From Pomphorhynchus laevis (Eukaryota > Acanthocephala > Palaeacanthocephala > Echinorhynchida > Pomphorhynchidae): 64,000 nucleotides of DNA. The notes under the pieces were generated by a model. The model saw only the letters and a list, made by a program, of their open reading frames with translations, was not told where the DNA came from and made no database searches. Position 1 is the stretch's first letter, and every line of letters begins with the position of its first letter. The position numbers and the translations under genes are program-made. Where the stretch lies: contig WNNJ02000889.1 of assembly GCA_012934845.2 (NCBI GenBank), positions 1-64,000 on the forward strand. Reading direction: 5' to 3'. Positions 1-12,800 of the stretch are shown piece by piece.

Positions 1-349
1 TATATATATATATATAAACACTATGTGAGCCTTGTCCCGAGAACTGAGTAGGTCGTTGTAAATTTTCATGCATGCGATTTCGTTGGTAGGATTGATTAGA
101 GCAGAAAGTGAATTGAAAAGGAGCGTACAGATTGGATGAAGAGAGATAAACGTTGATCCGTATTAAGATGATATGTTGTAATAGCTTAGAAAGAGTATGG
201 AATAATGAAATTGGGCGATATCTAGAAGTAATTGAAGAATCGAGCAATTGTTTTTTAAGTAGGAGACAAACGAGGGCAGATTTTCAGTGTAAAGCGAAGA
301 TACGACTGCGAGTAACACAATGTGGTGTATGTAAATACACCTCCTAAGA

Positions 350-1135
350 GCTTAGGGGGATGCGGGGGATAGTTGGTTAGGTTTTGTTTGGCAAGGACAT
401 GAGGACAGATGAGACTTTGGCATGTGAGACCGGGAGAAGATGAAAAATTTCCAGGAGGATAAGGCGAGGCGGGGAAAAGTGGTATGGGATGGAGACGAGG
501 TTGTGAGAGAGCAGCGGTGATAGTTTGGTCTGGAGAAATTACGAATAATCATGGGAATTGATGTTGTTAGACGAAAATGAGTGAGAAAAGATTGAGTTAA
601 AAATATGTCAGGGAGACTAGAGTTAAATGAAGTGATGATTTTATGCTGCTAGAAGTAGTTGCATTTGGGACATGGTAGTAGACAGTAAGTTGTAGACAGC
701 AAAACGATCGAGGACAGCGATGATGTTGAGTGCTTTGCTAAGAATATGTGTGGAGGCAGTGGATATAAGTTTGTAATTGTAGTTGGATGTACTTCGACCG
801 CCCCTCCTTCACAGGATGGAATCGGTGGAGGAGGGGCGGTTGAAGTGGATGTTGAAGTGGCCAAGAACTAGTGAAGGGATGGAGGACAAAGAACTGTGTG
901 ACAGGAGGTCAGCTAGTTCGGTAAAAAATAACGAGGTAGGAGCTGATGAAATAGGACGGTATACAATGGCGATATCCATAGTAATCGGGCTAGAAGAACG
1001 GAGAGCAATTCAAAAAGCAAGAGTTGAAAGGGGAATGATTTTGCGAAGAGACGCCGGGTGACTGGCGAATGCGACAATGCCGCCATGATTAGAGAATTTA
1101 AAAGTGGTTGAGCTGAGCGGATTTCCGATTCACTT
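350..1135 (-). mobile_element. L2-like LINE fragment (endonuclease to linker)
   Basis: Read on the minus strand, this piece matches the L2-like LINE at 48.5-52 kb. It begins near 1135 with an HGGIVAFA-like stretch, then AIVYRP and LVLGHFN, which correspond to the apurinic-type endonuclease core. It runs through the linker ahead of the RT and stops near 350. The endonuclease start, the whole RT and the 3' tail are absent. Several frames are needed to follow it, so it is a dead, truncated copy. No target-site duplication was found. Confidence 0.75.
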
Positions 1136-2099
1136 AGTGAGTAATTTGAAGAGTTGTGAAAATAAAAATAAAATACAATAAATTAATTAAAATCAGAAAA
1201 TTAAAAATTATTTTTTTTATAAATTTTTAATTAAGAAATTTAATTTTTTACTTCAAATATAATAAGTTTTAATTATTCTGTGATTACTCCGATGATAAGA
1301 TAGGTAAAAAACACTAACTAAATAAGAAAAAAGCAGCATTCACTTCAGAATGAATTAATTATTTTACGCCAAATATCACAGAGTCCGTGGAAATATCACA
1401 TGCTATCTTTATTCTTTTCATTTCTGATAAATAATATAGTCGGCTAATACAGTTGACATTTTAGAGGGTAATTTTTTAGATAGTGGTAAATATATGGAGA
1501 GCATTTTACCAAATCGAACAAAATCAGGATTACACGAGTCCTGAATGAATTCGTTCTTTTGAATTTATAAATTACGAAATTGTATACCCACTTGTTGATA
1601 AGCATTTGTCAACTTTTGAATTATCAAAAGTTGAATAAAAGATGTGTTATTAATTAAGTTGTTTTGATATTAATGCCGTTCGAGTTTTAGGTATTGGATT
1701 ACTGTTATACATTTGATAATATGCTTTACATATCTGGATTTACATTATGTAGACATGATTGATCACGTAGACAAGGATAAAATTGTCGTGTACGACAATT
1801 TTATCGTGAACGACAATCACTCTAACACATTACGCTTCAAAACGATATCGGACTATTATATAATTGATGATTTATTAAAGTAAAAAAAAAACAAATTTTT
1901 ATTTGTTTTAATATTTTTCTTCTCCTTTTTCTCCTCATTTTTTCATCTCGACTCTAACCAAATATGGGGTCATAATCTACCTTCTTTTTTATTCTATTCT
2001 TCAGGCTTCGATTGAGGCACTTGTTCGGTATTAGAAGCACTTGAGGTATTAGAAGTTAGGAATGTACTATAGGAGGTACATTCCTAACTTCGAATGAGT
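1136..2099. other. AT-rich stretch without a gene; two perfect hairpins
   Basis: No coding pattern is visible. Two perfect inverted repeats stand out. At 1776-1805 the arms are 14 bp (GATAAAATTGTCGT) with a 2-nt spacer. At 2052-2091 the arms are 16 bp (GAAGTTAGGAATGTAC) with an 8-nt spacer. Neither resembles a terminator or tRNA; they fit the snap-back scars described in the findings. Confidence 0.6.
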
Positions 2100-3535
2100 T
2101 TAAAGACGCTGTGGCAGTGCGATATATCTGGCAACCAAATCCAATGCAAATAAGTGCCCTTGCGGTACCGGATTTGATATCACACACGCCCTGTCATGCC
2201 TGACTGGATGATTTAATTTGGCCGTCGCAATATTGTAATCAATAAAATATCTAAATGTTTAAGCACGTTTTGTAAGAGTGTAATAAAAGAGCCTCGACTT
2301 AAACATGTATCTCAATCTGTTGAATCCAATAGTAATACAACATCACGATATAGAGATGCAAGGACAGATATTTCTTGTAACGGCCTATTTAGGAATACTA
2401 CGGACCGTTCTTCATTGATATATGCGTTTTTAACTCTGGTTTCACCGCACTCCCTATCTCGAATATCAGACCCCTTCAAATTCCGCGAAAAATGCCAAAT
2501 ATATTGAACGAATAGTGCAAGTTAAGTATGTATCCTTTCATTCGATTATATTATCGACCACAAGAGGGATTGGCCCGACAACGAATGCAGTACTGAAGCA
2601 AATATCAAGACATATATAATTCTTCGTGCATAGATTGTTTGCAAACCCTACGATCAAGGATCTCAACATTAATACCAAAGGCTGCTTCAATGCCAATAAT
2701 GATGAAGCCTTACGCATGTCGAAAAGCAGGCATAACATGGAACAATCAATAGTCACACAAAATGACATATAATATTCTAAGTATAATAATGATAACAATA
2801 TAAGGGCGCATTTGCGGGTAACCCGTAAATTGTTACTTTCTGATACCAAAAATAAATATTGTATTAATTAAATAATAATAAATTGTCAGATTTTTCCTGT
2901 TAGTTCTGCTCGCTACGCTCGCTGATTGAGCTTAATCTTTCGATAAAAGATCATGTCCAGAAAATCTCGACCTCAAGCTGTCTAATTCGATGACAAAACA
3001 TCATCACGAGATAGATATGCAACGACAATTTTTTTGCTATTTGGGAATGATACGGACCAGTATTTTATGAATATATGCGTTTTTAGCTCTTTGGCTCCGT
3101 AATAAACATTATCTTTAATATCAGACCCCTTCCAACACCACGAAAACCGCAAAAATGCAAAATATAATGAACGAATATTGAAAGTTGAGCACGCATTCTT
3201 TCATCCAATTATATTATCGACCACAGGAAGGATAGATTCGACAACGAACGCAGTTCTGAAGCAAATATCAAGACAGATATTCACTCGTGTTCATTTTTCG
3301 TACATAGATTGTATACGAACCCTACGATCAAGGATCTTAACATTAATATCAAAGGCTGTTTCAATGCCAATAAAGATGAAACCTTGCGCATTTCGGAAAG
3401 TAGACATAAAATAACCAGTGATCACACAAAATCACATATAACTTTCTAAATCTAACAATGATAACAATATAAGGGCGCATTTGCGGGTAACCCGTAAATT
3501 GTTACTTTCTGATATCAAAAATAAATATTGAGAAA
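2100..3535 (+). mobile_element. C-terminal region of a WYLDD-type reverse-transcriptase element, partly duplicated
   Basis: At 2152-2210 the frame reads KCPCGTGFDITHALSCLTG, a Cys-Cys-His-Cys knuckle typical of the C-terminus of an RT-bearing element family common in invertebrates. Downstream the frame gives HSIILSTT and TTNAVLKQISR, matching the family's post-knuckle domain. A second copy of that distal part follows at about 2990-3530 (FHPIILSTTGRIDSTTNAVL, then LRSRILTLISKAV). The two copies keep one reading frame with mainly silent differences. Both end in the same block with a GCGGGTAACCCG hairpin. The RT of this family appears separately at 43.8-44.4 kb. I recognise the protein pattern but cannot assign a named clade. 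Interrupted and inactive. Confidence 0.6.
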
Positions 3536-4170
3536 GAAAATATTAATAAATTAATAATTAATAAATATATTTCGTATTTTAAAACAAATAATATTTGTAA
3601 CGTTCAATGATGCGCTGAACAATTTCCTAATAAAGATGTTACATAGCTGCAGTTGTGATATTTCAATCATCGATGTATCCATAATTGTCGAAAAATGAAG
3701 TTCATATAGTTAATAAAATAATCCAAATGTGTATCACCTTGTATTGATAAAGTCCAAAAATGTTTTAAATCCTTTGGAATGCACTCTGTTCTATACACTA
3801 ATTATCTTATTACTTCGTTAATTACGAAATATTTAAATCAGCAATAATGGTTGCTGATTTTAATGCCTCTAATTAGAAAACGTCAAATTACAAAGTACAA
3901 TCACGACATTCGCCTATGCCATATATAGTCTTCTAGGTACTTGGGGGAAGTGCGATGTCTTTGAAGTTTTTGATTTGTTTTGTCCTTGAATGCTTATTGG
4001 TGTATAAATATCATACACCAATGAAATATAAATATCATACACCTATCATGGATTGGTTGCGTAGGCCTTGATAGTGTAGGTCATTGTTTTCTTAGTTAGA
4101 ACATTAAGTTTCGTCGGGAGCGTCGTCATTATTGATAATACGTGTATTCGAAATATCATTCACTGCTCAT
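3536..4170. other. AT-rich spacer, no gene seen
   Basis: No open frame or recognised repeat is supported. At about 3990-4040 there are short direct and inverted copies of a TTGGTGTAT/ATACACCAA motif. Confidence 0.5.
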
Positions 4171-4510
4171 CTAGACCATACGATAGTTGAATACTTGGGT
4201 TGCTTGAAATATTGTTTTCTGAGGGATACTTTGATATATCTCCGCTCTATACGTTTGGAGCAGCAAGTCGGATGTGTTATTTTGTTTTAGATTTCGTCGT
4301 TTATGTGTGAACATTTGGTCGTGTGGTGATTCATTTGTGCTTGTGCACGGCAAACTTCGATTACAGTTAAGAACGTCTTGAAGAACGTCTTCCCATTGGG
4401 TTAGTGTCAACTTTCGCGTTTTAAGTGCTAAATGAATCATTATTCAAATGAATAATAATCGCTCCGCTTGACCATTTCCACGGTAGTTAGAAGGTGATGA
4501 ATGAGTTGAT
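4171..4510 (-). mobile_element. Ty3-type LTR retrotransposon fossil: integrase part
   Basis: On the minus strand the frame contains GNGQAER followed by LALKTRKLTLTQWEDVL and TSTNESPHDQMF. This is the end of the integrase catalytic core and the region just after it in Ty3/gypsy elements of the Mag-like type. The piece is broken and old. It probably belongs to the same element as the RT fragment at 7.7-8.2 kb; a LINE has inserted between them. No LTRs were recognised. Confidence 0.65.
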
Positions 4511-4529
4511 GATATATGGGTTTCCGATT

Positions 4530-7500
4530 CCCGTGGATTTCTGCCACAGGCCATTGACGAGGCCTTGCGGCTGACGAATTCCACATGCAACCCCTATACG
4601 GGACACAATCTACAATTTACACTTATTGAATCTGACTCGCTAACGTACCCCCACTGTAACAACTGTCATCGATGGGAGAATTTGGCGGCTGGGTGTAGTC
4701 TACCCTATAAATGTGGGGTCTGTGGTACGACAGATGAACACCCAGGTAAGTGTGACAAGAATCCTGTTTGTAGGAATTGATGAGGTGATCACCCTGCCTG
4801 GTCGAGAAAGTGCAAAGCCTCTAAGTGCTATCAGAAAAGACATCATGGTACGGTAGAGAAACCGACAAGCTTTGTGGAGGCATGTGGCTCTACCAAAACA
4901 AGCGACAGAATGTCAGACGCTGGTATTATGAAGTTAATAGAAAGCAAACCCTAAGACTCGATGACTCAGTTAAATAATATAAGTCAAAGTTTAATGGCAA
5001 AATTGATTGAGTAATTAACTCTGTCCCTATATGCCAAGCCCTCCATAAAGAATGTATCCAAATCGAAAAAGAGAACCAGTTCAATGCAGAGTCTTGCTTT
5101 TCTAAAGTTAGTCAATATAGATCTAATATGGACAGTAGCGGCAGCGGCCTCAACAGGAAATGTAGATATTCCCTGTGGGCAAGCGACTCCAACTGTTGGA
5201 GGTGGATGCGGGAAGGACGACTTTTCCGCCTCTGGTTCTGACTAGGTGGAGGGCGTCTCACACTCCGGTAACATTTACGAAATAGGAAGTAGTCAAGAGC
5301 CGTTTTCACTGAATATCCTTCAGTGGAATTCTGGAGGTGCTTCTGCCCTTAGGCTGATATCTGGTAGAGATGGAGATATTATAAACTTTAGGAGACGCGT
5401 TATATCCGTCTCCCTCAGGACATTACTCGATTTATCCTAAAGCATATAATCATCCACTTTGATCAGTACATAACTCCTTCACACTCCTCTTCTTCTCAAG
5501 GTATTCTAACCTTAGTTAAATGCTCCTTAAGGTCCTCCCTCTTATTAAACTACAGATGTCCAGCCCTTTCTTGTTTAGTTAGATCACTAGTTAAGAACTG
5601 TAAACGCATCAGCATAGCCAATGTCTACATCCGGCGAAGGGAGGTTCACAAGAACCGTAACCTCATGTGCCGTATTATATGTATCGGCTATGACATGTCA
5701 CTCGGTTACTTCAACGACAGAACTGGTCGTTGGAAAAATGCAGCAATCCGCAGAGCCAAGAACGGCTATCTTATACATAAACTACCCACCCAACCTTTCA
5801 TTGCTCTACAACAAATTCACTCGTCAGCATATTTCTGCTACATGAGATGTAGTTGTTAAAACCTATCTGCCCTGTGCTGTTGCGCTAAGAACTGACGACT
5901 CTCATGACCTAATACACTAGCGGATGGAAGAAGATAGGTTGCTTAGCATGTTCCACTTTGATCCTATTTGAGTGGCCCTCTTTCAGGCAGCTATCTAACT
6001 CTTCATAGTGATAGAGGATGAGAGTTTGACCGAATTCAATTCCTACCTCTCTTTGCAAGTTAACGAGATCCTTTCTACTATCTTTACAGGTCGAATTTAC
6101 GATCCGACTGCAACAAAACTCAAGATTCTATTGAAAATGCTACACCTTCCACTGCTTACTTCAGCCAGGTTCTCTCGAATGAATATTAGAATAAGGATAT
6201 AGTCTCTAACTGAGTAGGGACATGACGAGTATTGATCATCTTAATCCCTCTCAGGCTTCCTTCTGGAAGATATTCAAAAAGAGAAGTTTGTCTGCTGGCG
6301 GGAAGGGCATCTGGTTGGATTGGTTGTGTAGGCCTTGATAGTGTTTTAGAGGAGTCATTAGCCCTACATAGTTATAGAGCCACGCTTTCTCCCTAGTCAA
6401 TCCCGACTTGGTGTGACTTCAGGAGCAGGGACTTAAATGTTACAAATATCTTTAACCCCTAAGGCTCACTTCTGAGCACCTTCAAATCCCACGCGCCACT
6501 CTCTATTCGGGTCTGTTAGCTTATGACAACCGATCAAAGAAGAGAAGTGACCGTCACAATGCTTTTAGCTTCACCATCAGATATTGCCAGCATCAACTGT
6601 AGCCGACGTATATTTTTTACCAAAGAAAATATCAGTGTCATGTCCCAAAGACCTACTGCCAATTTGGATTCAAAATTCCCTCATCAGTATCTACGAAAAA
6701 GCGCTTGCGCGTAAAATACGTGATCATTTAATTCGGCGTAATTTAATCCCGCCGAGTTTTCATGGGTTTGCCAAAGATCGCTCGGTCCATTCAGCAATTG
6801 GTTAATTGAACCAGCTTTGTCAGGATAACAGTCATCAACTTGCTGTGGCTGTTTTGCTTGACTTCTCTGCTGCATTTGACCGCAGCAAATGCAGCAGAGA
6901 AGTCAAGCAAATGTTAATGAAGTCAAGCAAATGTTAGTCTATGAAGACGACTCTGAGGCACGTCAGTTCTACCCTATAAAAGGTGTGCATCATGGCTCGC
7001 CACTTTCTCTTGCTTATATCTTGCTGCCTCCATTAAATTTTTCAAAACATTTAAACACGACTAACCTCTCGTGATATACGCTGATGATACTACATTCCTG
7101 TTTTCTAGACGCAAGTGCGAATATGTAGTCTTTGGCATCAGCCATTTCTCTTCAAAATTAAAAGACCAGCTACCCCCTTCCTATCTTATTTTGAACTTCG
7201 AAAAGTCACAGGTGGTCGTCTTTCATGGCGCCTCTGCTACGAAGAAAAGACTTAAGATATTAGCACTCTCATCTGTCTTTTATTTTGCAGTCTCAACCAC
7301 TCCCCACCTTCACGAGTAGAGTAACATAGCTGGGGCTTACCATTACGGTGAACTGATAGGCGAAAGCAGACCAGTTCACAGCATCTGATACGGGCCCAGC
7401 GTCTGCCATTGAATGGGAAAATCCAAGTACGCCTCTAGGGTACTTGGACTATCGCGGGTTTAGTATTCTTATCTAGAGGACGTCACCCATATCAAAGACT

Positions 7501-7665
7501 AAGGTTTCTCAAGCTCTTCATCTCGAGATTATTAACCATAGTCTGCCTCAACTGGACTCTTAGGGAATGCAATACCCAGAATGGTTCAGTCGAAAGGCGG
7601 CGCCTTGGTGCGGCTGGTGACTCAGATCCAACTGGACCTGAGGCCGTGATGGTGTTAAAATAAAT
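4530..7665 (+). mobile_element. Decayed LINE, same family as the 53.7-57.2 kb copy
   Basis: Starting near 4555 the frame gives LTYPHCNNCHRW and KCGVCG, the CCHC knuckles of ORF1. ORF2 follows: FSLNILQWNSGGASA at about 5305 (endonuclease start), NDRTGRW near 5715, FHGFAKDRSVHSAIG near 6755 and IYADDTTFLFS at 7071 (RT motif C). The 3' tail ends near 7665 in a block shared with 54.0-53.9 kb. Many stops and frameshifts are present. Between RT motif A and the FYPIKGV region about 130 nt have been replaced by an inverted copy of the preceding sequence (6886-6936). Nested in a Ty3-type fossil. Confidence 0.85.
6853..6936. repeat. Snap-back inverted duplication inside the LINE
   Basis: Arms 6853-6878 and 6886-6911 are perfect 26-bp inverted copies with a 7-nt spacer. 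An 18-nt stretch (GAAGTCAAGCAAATGTTA) then repeats directly at 6899-6916 and 6919-6936. The intact copy at 54.7 kb shows that normal RT sequence was lost here and replaced by these templated copies. Confidence 0.85.
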
Positions 7666-7719
7666 TACAAGAAATTGTTGAAGATTCTGATTATGTTGAT
7701 TTATCCTCAACTTAATTGG

Positions 7720-8165
7720 TTATATCTAGCATTTGTGTAAATTTTTAAGAAAATTTTTATTTATTGTAGAGTTAGAAATATCAGAATTTATTTCTCCAAA
7801 TGCTTTGATTGCTTCCGCGTTGATTGGGAATAGTAAGGCTTTAATATTATCTATTTTCCACATAAATCCGAAACGTAATTGGAGTAGTAGGTAAGCATAC
7901 CAAGGACTCTCCGTAATTTGCTGTTTTTGCTGAATTGGTAAGTTCATCAAAGTTGCAAAACGGTCTGTGTCTGGTTTTATACTTCCTTCTTTTAATTGAT
8001 AACCGAGTATATTTATTCGATCTTGTCCAAATTTGGATTTTGCATGATTGAGTATCATCAGATCGAGTGAGTTGCATAATGAAAGTAAAGTTCAACGTTT
8101 AGGTCATGTTCTTTTGGTAGTCCACATATAGTGATGTCGTCTAGGTATAACTTTTACTTGGTAAT
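7720..8165 (-). mobile_element. Ty3-type LTR retrotransposon fossil: reverse transcriptase part
   Basis: On the minus strand, YLDDITICGLPKEHDLN (RT motif C region) is followed by KSKFGQDRINILGYQL, then IKPDTDR, and a stretch resembling the RT-RNase H connection of Ty3/gypsy elements. The fragment is broken and old, without recognised LTRs. It lies upstream, in element order, of the integrase fossil at 4.2-4.5 kb. Confidence 0.7.
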
Positions 8166-8179
8166 GCTTTGTTAAATAT

Positions 8180-8508
8180 TGACTTTTTCCGGTTCTCAAA
8201 TTTTGCACAATGGAAGGTATTATTAAGATATGTACGTGCTTATTTGGTTTACGGGGATAATCATATTACGAGATATTTAATTTTTATTTTTTAGAAAATA
8301 AAAAATAAAAATAACAATATGTAGTGCATATCACGACCTGAAACATCAAATACCTCATCAATATACAGTTGTTTAATATAAACAGTATATCAAGTAAAAG
8401 TTAGTAAAATAATCTGATGATAAAAATTATTTTTTGAGATAAAAACATTTTTTTCTCAAATTTATCAATTATGGACGCAACCAGTTTTTCATATTATTTG
8501 AAAAAATA
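8180..8508 (+). repeat. Dispersed AT-rich repeat, copy 1
   Basis: Shares long stretches with 8940-9360 and, inverted, with 13045-13271. Common blocks include GATACGTACGTGCTTATTCGG-like sequence, ATAACAATATGTAGTGCATA, then ACGAYCTGAAAC and TTTTTTGAGATAAAAA. No coding capacity is seen. A SINE follows directly at 8509. Confidence 0.7.
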
Positions 8509-8736
8509 GGCCAGCCAAGTAGTTGTAGCGTTGAATCAAGATACAGACGTCCTGAGTTCAAATCCGATCAGCATCAGTGCACGGTGAAATGTAGGTCTGG
8601 GTCAGCAGCTGATAAGACCCACCCAGACTGATTAGTAGCGTCCTGCTGTATCAAGAATAAGAACAATACCTGTGAGGATAATATTGTGCCACAAGCAGAA
8701 GAATTTCAGCTCACAGATGCATTCAAATTAAATTAA
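8509..8736 (+). mobile_element. tRNA-derived SINE, family 1
   Basis: The head is tRNA-like: an A-box-like stretch at about 8518-8530 and a clear B box, GAGTTCAAATCC, at 8554-8565. The body contains a GTCTGGGT/ACCCAGAC stem. It ends with a TTTCAGCTCACAGATGCATT block. Flanking ATTTGAAAAAATA (8496-8508) and ATTTGAAAAATA (8737-8748) look like a target-site duplication of about 12 bp. A second copy lies at 34.4-34.8 kb. Confidence 0.7.
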
Positions 8737-8939
8737 ATTTGAAAAATATTAATTTTTGGAAATGAGTGTGCCGCAAAAATTAAAAGAGCTCAATAGTGTG
8801 CCACAGTGTAAAAAATAATCGGAGCAATTAGACAAAATTACTTTTGAATAAAAATAATATGCTTTCCAACCTAGTTACAGTAATTCGTACATCTGCTCGA
8901 CTTTCCCTGTTCATATTATTCAAAATTCGGGTAATGTTT

Positions 8940-9360
8940 AGTTAAATACCGCTTTTTCCGATTTCGTATTTCGCATTACGTAAGGTATTAAAAAGATACG
9001 TACGTGCTTATTCGGCTTTTAACCTTCGATAATCATGTTTCGATGTATTTGTTTTTTAATTTTAATAATAATTTGTTAATAATTTTTTAAAGATAATATT
9101 TTTTTCGGAAAACAATCAATAATAATCAATCAATCAATAATAATTTATAAAATTAAAATTTAAAAATAACAATATGTAGTGCATATTACGATCTGAAACG
9201 TAAATACCTCATCAATAAACAATTGTTCATAACATATAAAAAGTAAATCAAGTAAAAGTTAACAAAAAATGTATGATAAAAAGTATTTTTTGAGATAAAA
9301 ATTTTTTTTCTCAAATTTTTCAATTATGGACACCTTGATTTTTTCATATTATTTGAATTA
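8940..9360 (+). repeat. Dispersed AT-rich repeat, copy 2
   Basis: Aligns with copy 1 (8180-8508) from the TACGTACGTGCTTATTCGG block to the TTTCATATTATTTGAA block, with an extra AT-rich insertion of about 100 bp. No open frame. Origin unknown; the length and poor coding suggest a non-autonomous element or the UTR of a larger one. Confidence 0.7.
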
Positions 9361-9880
9361 GAGGATTTGAATATTCCTATCAAACTTTTAGATCAGTTAT
9401 GGATAGATCTTTATTTGGGCAAATATTCTTGAAGGTTAAATTCACGCCTTAATAGTTTAAATCGTTTTTACAACCTCTTAGACGACAGTAAAGAGTCATT
9501 TTATGTTAAGACATTTCATCCAAATGATTTATTTTTATCGTTGATTTTGTTAAAAGCTAAATTGAACAAGTTATTCCTAACTGAACATTATACTTCTCTT
9601 CATCTGTGAGTTAAATTTAGCTAAAATTTTGACAGTAGATATATCCGACTTCGATGATTTTAATAATATGAAGAAATCGGTGTCCATAATTAAAACATTT
9701 TAGAATGGCATCCATTAAAACGTTCTGAATATAGTCTCCAATATCTAGAATGGAGATCTATCTAGAACGGAGATATATTCTCCGTTCTAGATACAGTCTC
9801 CTGGACCGCTAGGTGCCAGTCGAGTAAGTATTAAACTGACACATATTGCCAATTAGCCTCTTTGTGGAGTGGCCCAAGCA
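9361..9880. other. No gene seen; one strong palindrome
   Basis: AT-rich sequence without a supported frame. At 9759-9793 is a 15-bp perfect inverted repeat (TATCTAGAACGGAGA) with spacer TATAT. Near-direct copies of the arm lie just upstream, at about 9733-9760. Confidence 0.55.
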
Positions 9881-12800
9881 ACGGATGTTCGAAATTCGTC
9901 GATTAACGGCTAAATAATTGGACGGCTTGCATCAACCGTAGGGATAGTCTTTTCATAGACGATCTCAGATCCCTTCGATGACTCAACGGCGGATTAGACA
10001 ATGTAAGAAAAGGCGAATGGGAGTCACGGAGGCCCGTTTCCTTGCAGTAGCGATGTTGGATAATCAAAGGATATTAGGAACGGGAGATAACCGAACAAAC
10101 AAAATCACTCCGATGACTCTAACGACAGATTAGACAATGGACGAAAAGGCGGAAGAGAGTCTCGGAGACCTGTCTCCTTACAGTATCGATGTTGGATCAT
10201 CAAAGGATATCGGGAACGGGATATAACCGTACAAACAAACGAAGACAATGAAAATGACAAGCAAGAAATTAATAAAATTTTAATCAAATGCAAAGAACAA
10301 TGGTCAACTCATCACTGACCGCAGGAGTTTTCATTGTCGGGTGCCGTGTGACCAGGCAATTGTACGGAGACAGCGAAAGAAGCATCAACATCCGAAGCAG
10401 ACTAACCTTCATGTAGGAACGTGAAATCTCATCTCGCTGGTGGGGAAGGAACCAGAATTAGTTGAAGAGATGGCTTGCATCGGTCATGAAATAGTCGGAA
10501 TAACTTCTCTTCACTATTCTAATACTGGAACTAAACTTTTTGATCAAGGCTGGACCTTGAACTATCCAGGAGTTACCAACGGAAAGCGACGACAGGCGGG
10601 TGCAGGGATACTTACAAGTCCCCGGCTGTCGTTCGTGTCAAGATTCTCTCAGTCAAAGATCAATGATTGATTTTGAAATTGTTTATCTGATCTGCGACGT
10701 TATGTTCTGGACACTCGTGTGAAGAGAGGAGCTGATCTGTCAACCGATCACTACCTCGTAGTTAGTAAACTTCGATTGCATGATTGGATGCTAGACAAGC
10801 CTGGTAAACTCAAACGTTGCGTGAGGGCGTGCTAAGAGCGCCTAGCAGATGTTTCTGTCAAAGAACGTATTTCTGGCAACATCCGGGAGGACTTTTCTTG
10901 GTTACCAGAATAGGTGATGAGCATTGATCATGAATTGGATATGTTCAGATCCTCGATTGCCAAAGCAACTATGGAAAGTTGTGGATCGAAGGTATCAGGT
11001 GCTCGTCGCGGAGGAAATACTCGAACTGCTAGGGGGACACCAACAGTTAGAGATTTTGTCCCACAGTAGAAGCTGGCTTATAAGGCAACTTTGCCAGATA
11101 AACCAGTGGAAGCTGTAGACAAGTACCGAAAAGCAAAAGGAGCTTCAGCTCGAGCAGTTCATGAAGCGAAGAAGGCGGTTTGGGAAAAGTTTGGAGTGCA
11201 CTTAGCATTTGATTATAGGTTAGCTTCAAAGATATTTCGGAGGACGATCAGGAACCTTCGCGTGGAAAGCAGAAAACTCCTCAAACTGTCTATGACAAGA
11301 GAGGATCTATGATGACTGACATTGAAGAAATTCTTGGTTATTGGTAAGAGCATTTTAGGAGTCTCCTTAATCCGCTGGACATGCCTTTTCTTTTAGAAGT
11401 ATAGCCTTTAGAACCAACGGAAGAGCTCATCTCTTTGGAAGAGGTCATTGTTGTTTAAAAACTTCGTAATGGCAAGTCTTCCTGCATAGACGAGATTCGA
11501 CTTGAAGCTTTAAAGGCACTTGACGTTGTTGGCATGAAGTGTCTAAGACGGATCTTCAACGTTGCATTGAATTCGGGCAAGGTTCCAAGTGAGTGGCGAA
11601 CAGTGGTTGTGGTACCGATTTTTAAGAAAGGTGACCGAAGAGTGTGTTCCAATTATCGGGGGTCATCACTCTTCTTAGCCAAACTGGTAAGCTATTTGCT
11701 AAGATTCTTGAGTTAAGGATACGGCCTATAGTTAAAGGACAGTTGCAAGAGGAAAAATGCGGCTTTCGTCCAAGTCGTGGAACTACGGATCAGCGCTTCA
11801 CTCTCTCAACTATTCTTTGAGCAGTCTTGGGAGTTCGCTTAACCGGTCTACATGTGTTTTGTTGATTTGGAGAAGGTGTTCGACCGAGTTCAGCGAGAGA
11901 GAGGTTGTGGGAGGTACTAAGGGAGTATGGAGTACCACACTATCTTCGAGTAGCTGTGGCTTCTCTGTATGAACAAAGTATAAGTTGTGTTCGTGTTCTA
12001 GTTAGGAGGTCTGAATTATTTCCATTAGGCTTTGGGATATGTCAGGGCTGTCCTTTGTCTCCACTTTTTTTCCTTGTTTACATGGACAATATTTCAGACG
12101 GGCTGCTCTGACGGATGTCGGTTTTCAGTTCGGTTCCATCAAGATAGCATCGCTGCTTTTTACAGATTACATGTTTTGTTGGCTTCTTAACCTGAAGATT
12201 TACAATCCCTACTAGATCGATTCACGATAGAATGCCAAGCGGCAAGCATGTTAGTTAGTACCTCCAAGACTATCTCTATGTGTTCGTCTAGGATTCAGAT
12301 GCTAATGTCAATCCGGATTGGGAAAAATATTTTTCCTGATGTTGTGGATTTCAAGTATCTTGGGGAATTGTTCTCGAGGGACGATTTCTCGAGGGAGATT
12401 GAGAAGCGTATTTGTGCAGCTAACGCAGCAATGCGTTCTTTGTACAGGTCTGTCTTAGTAAAGCGGGAGTTGAGTCTTCGGGCGAAGCTTTCGGTTTACC
12501 ACGCAATCTTCATTCCTATCTTAACCTATGGTCATGAGCTTTGGGTTATGATCGAAAAGATAATATCTCAAATACAGGCGAGTGAAATGATGTTCCTTCG
12601 CGGTGTGGCTGGTCTTAGTCTTAGAGATAAGGTTAGGAATTCGGTCATCCGGGATGGACTCGCAGTAAAGTCGCTACTTCTCCACATCGAAGATAGTCAG
12701 CTGAGGTTGCAAGGGTACGTTTTGAGAATGTCTAGGGATCGCCTTCCTCGGAGAGCTTTTCATGGCGAACTCTCTGGAAAGAGTCCTTAGAGGTTGACCT

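Noticed and set aside
2538-2849. 103-residue minus-strand frame with hydrophobic segments
   Set aside because: The plus strand carries the conserved frame shared by both duplicate copies; the minus frame is disrupted in the second copy.
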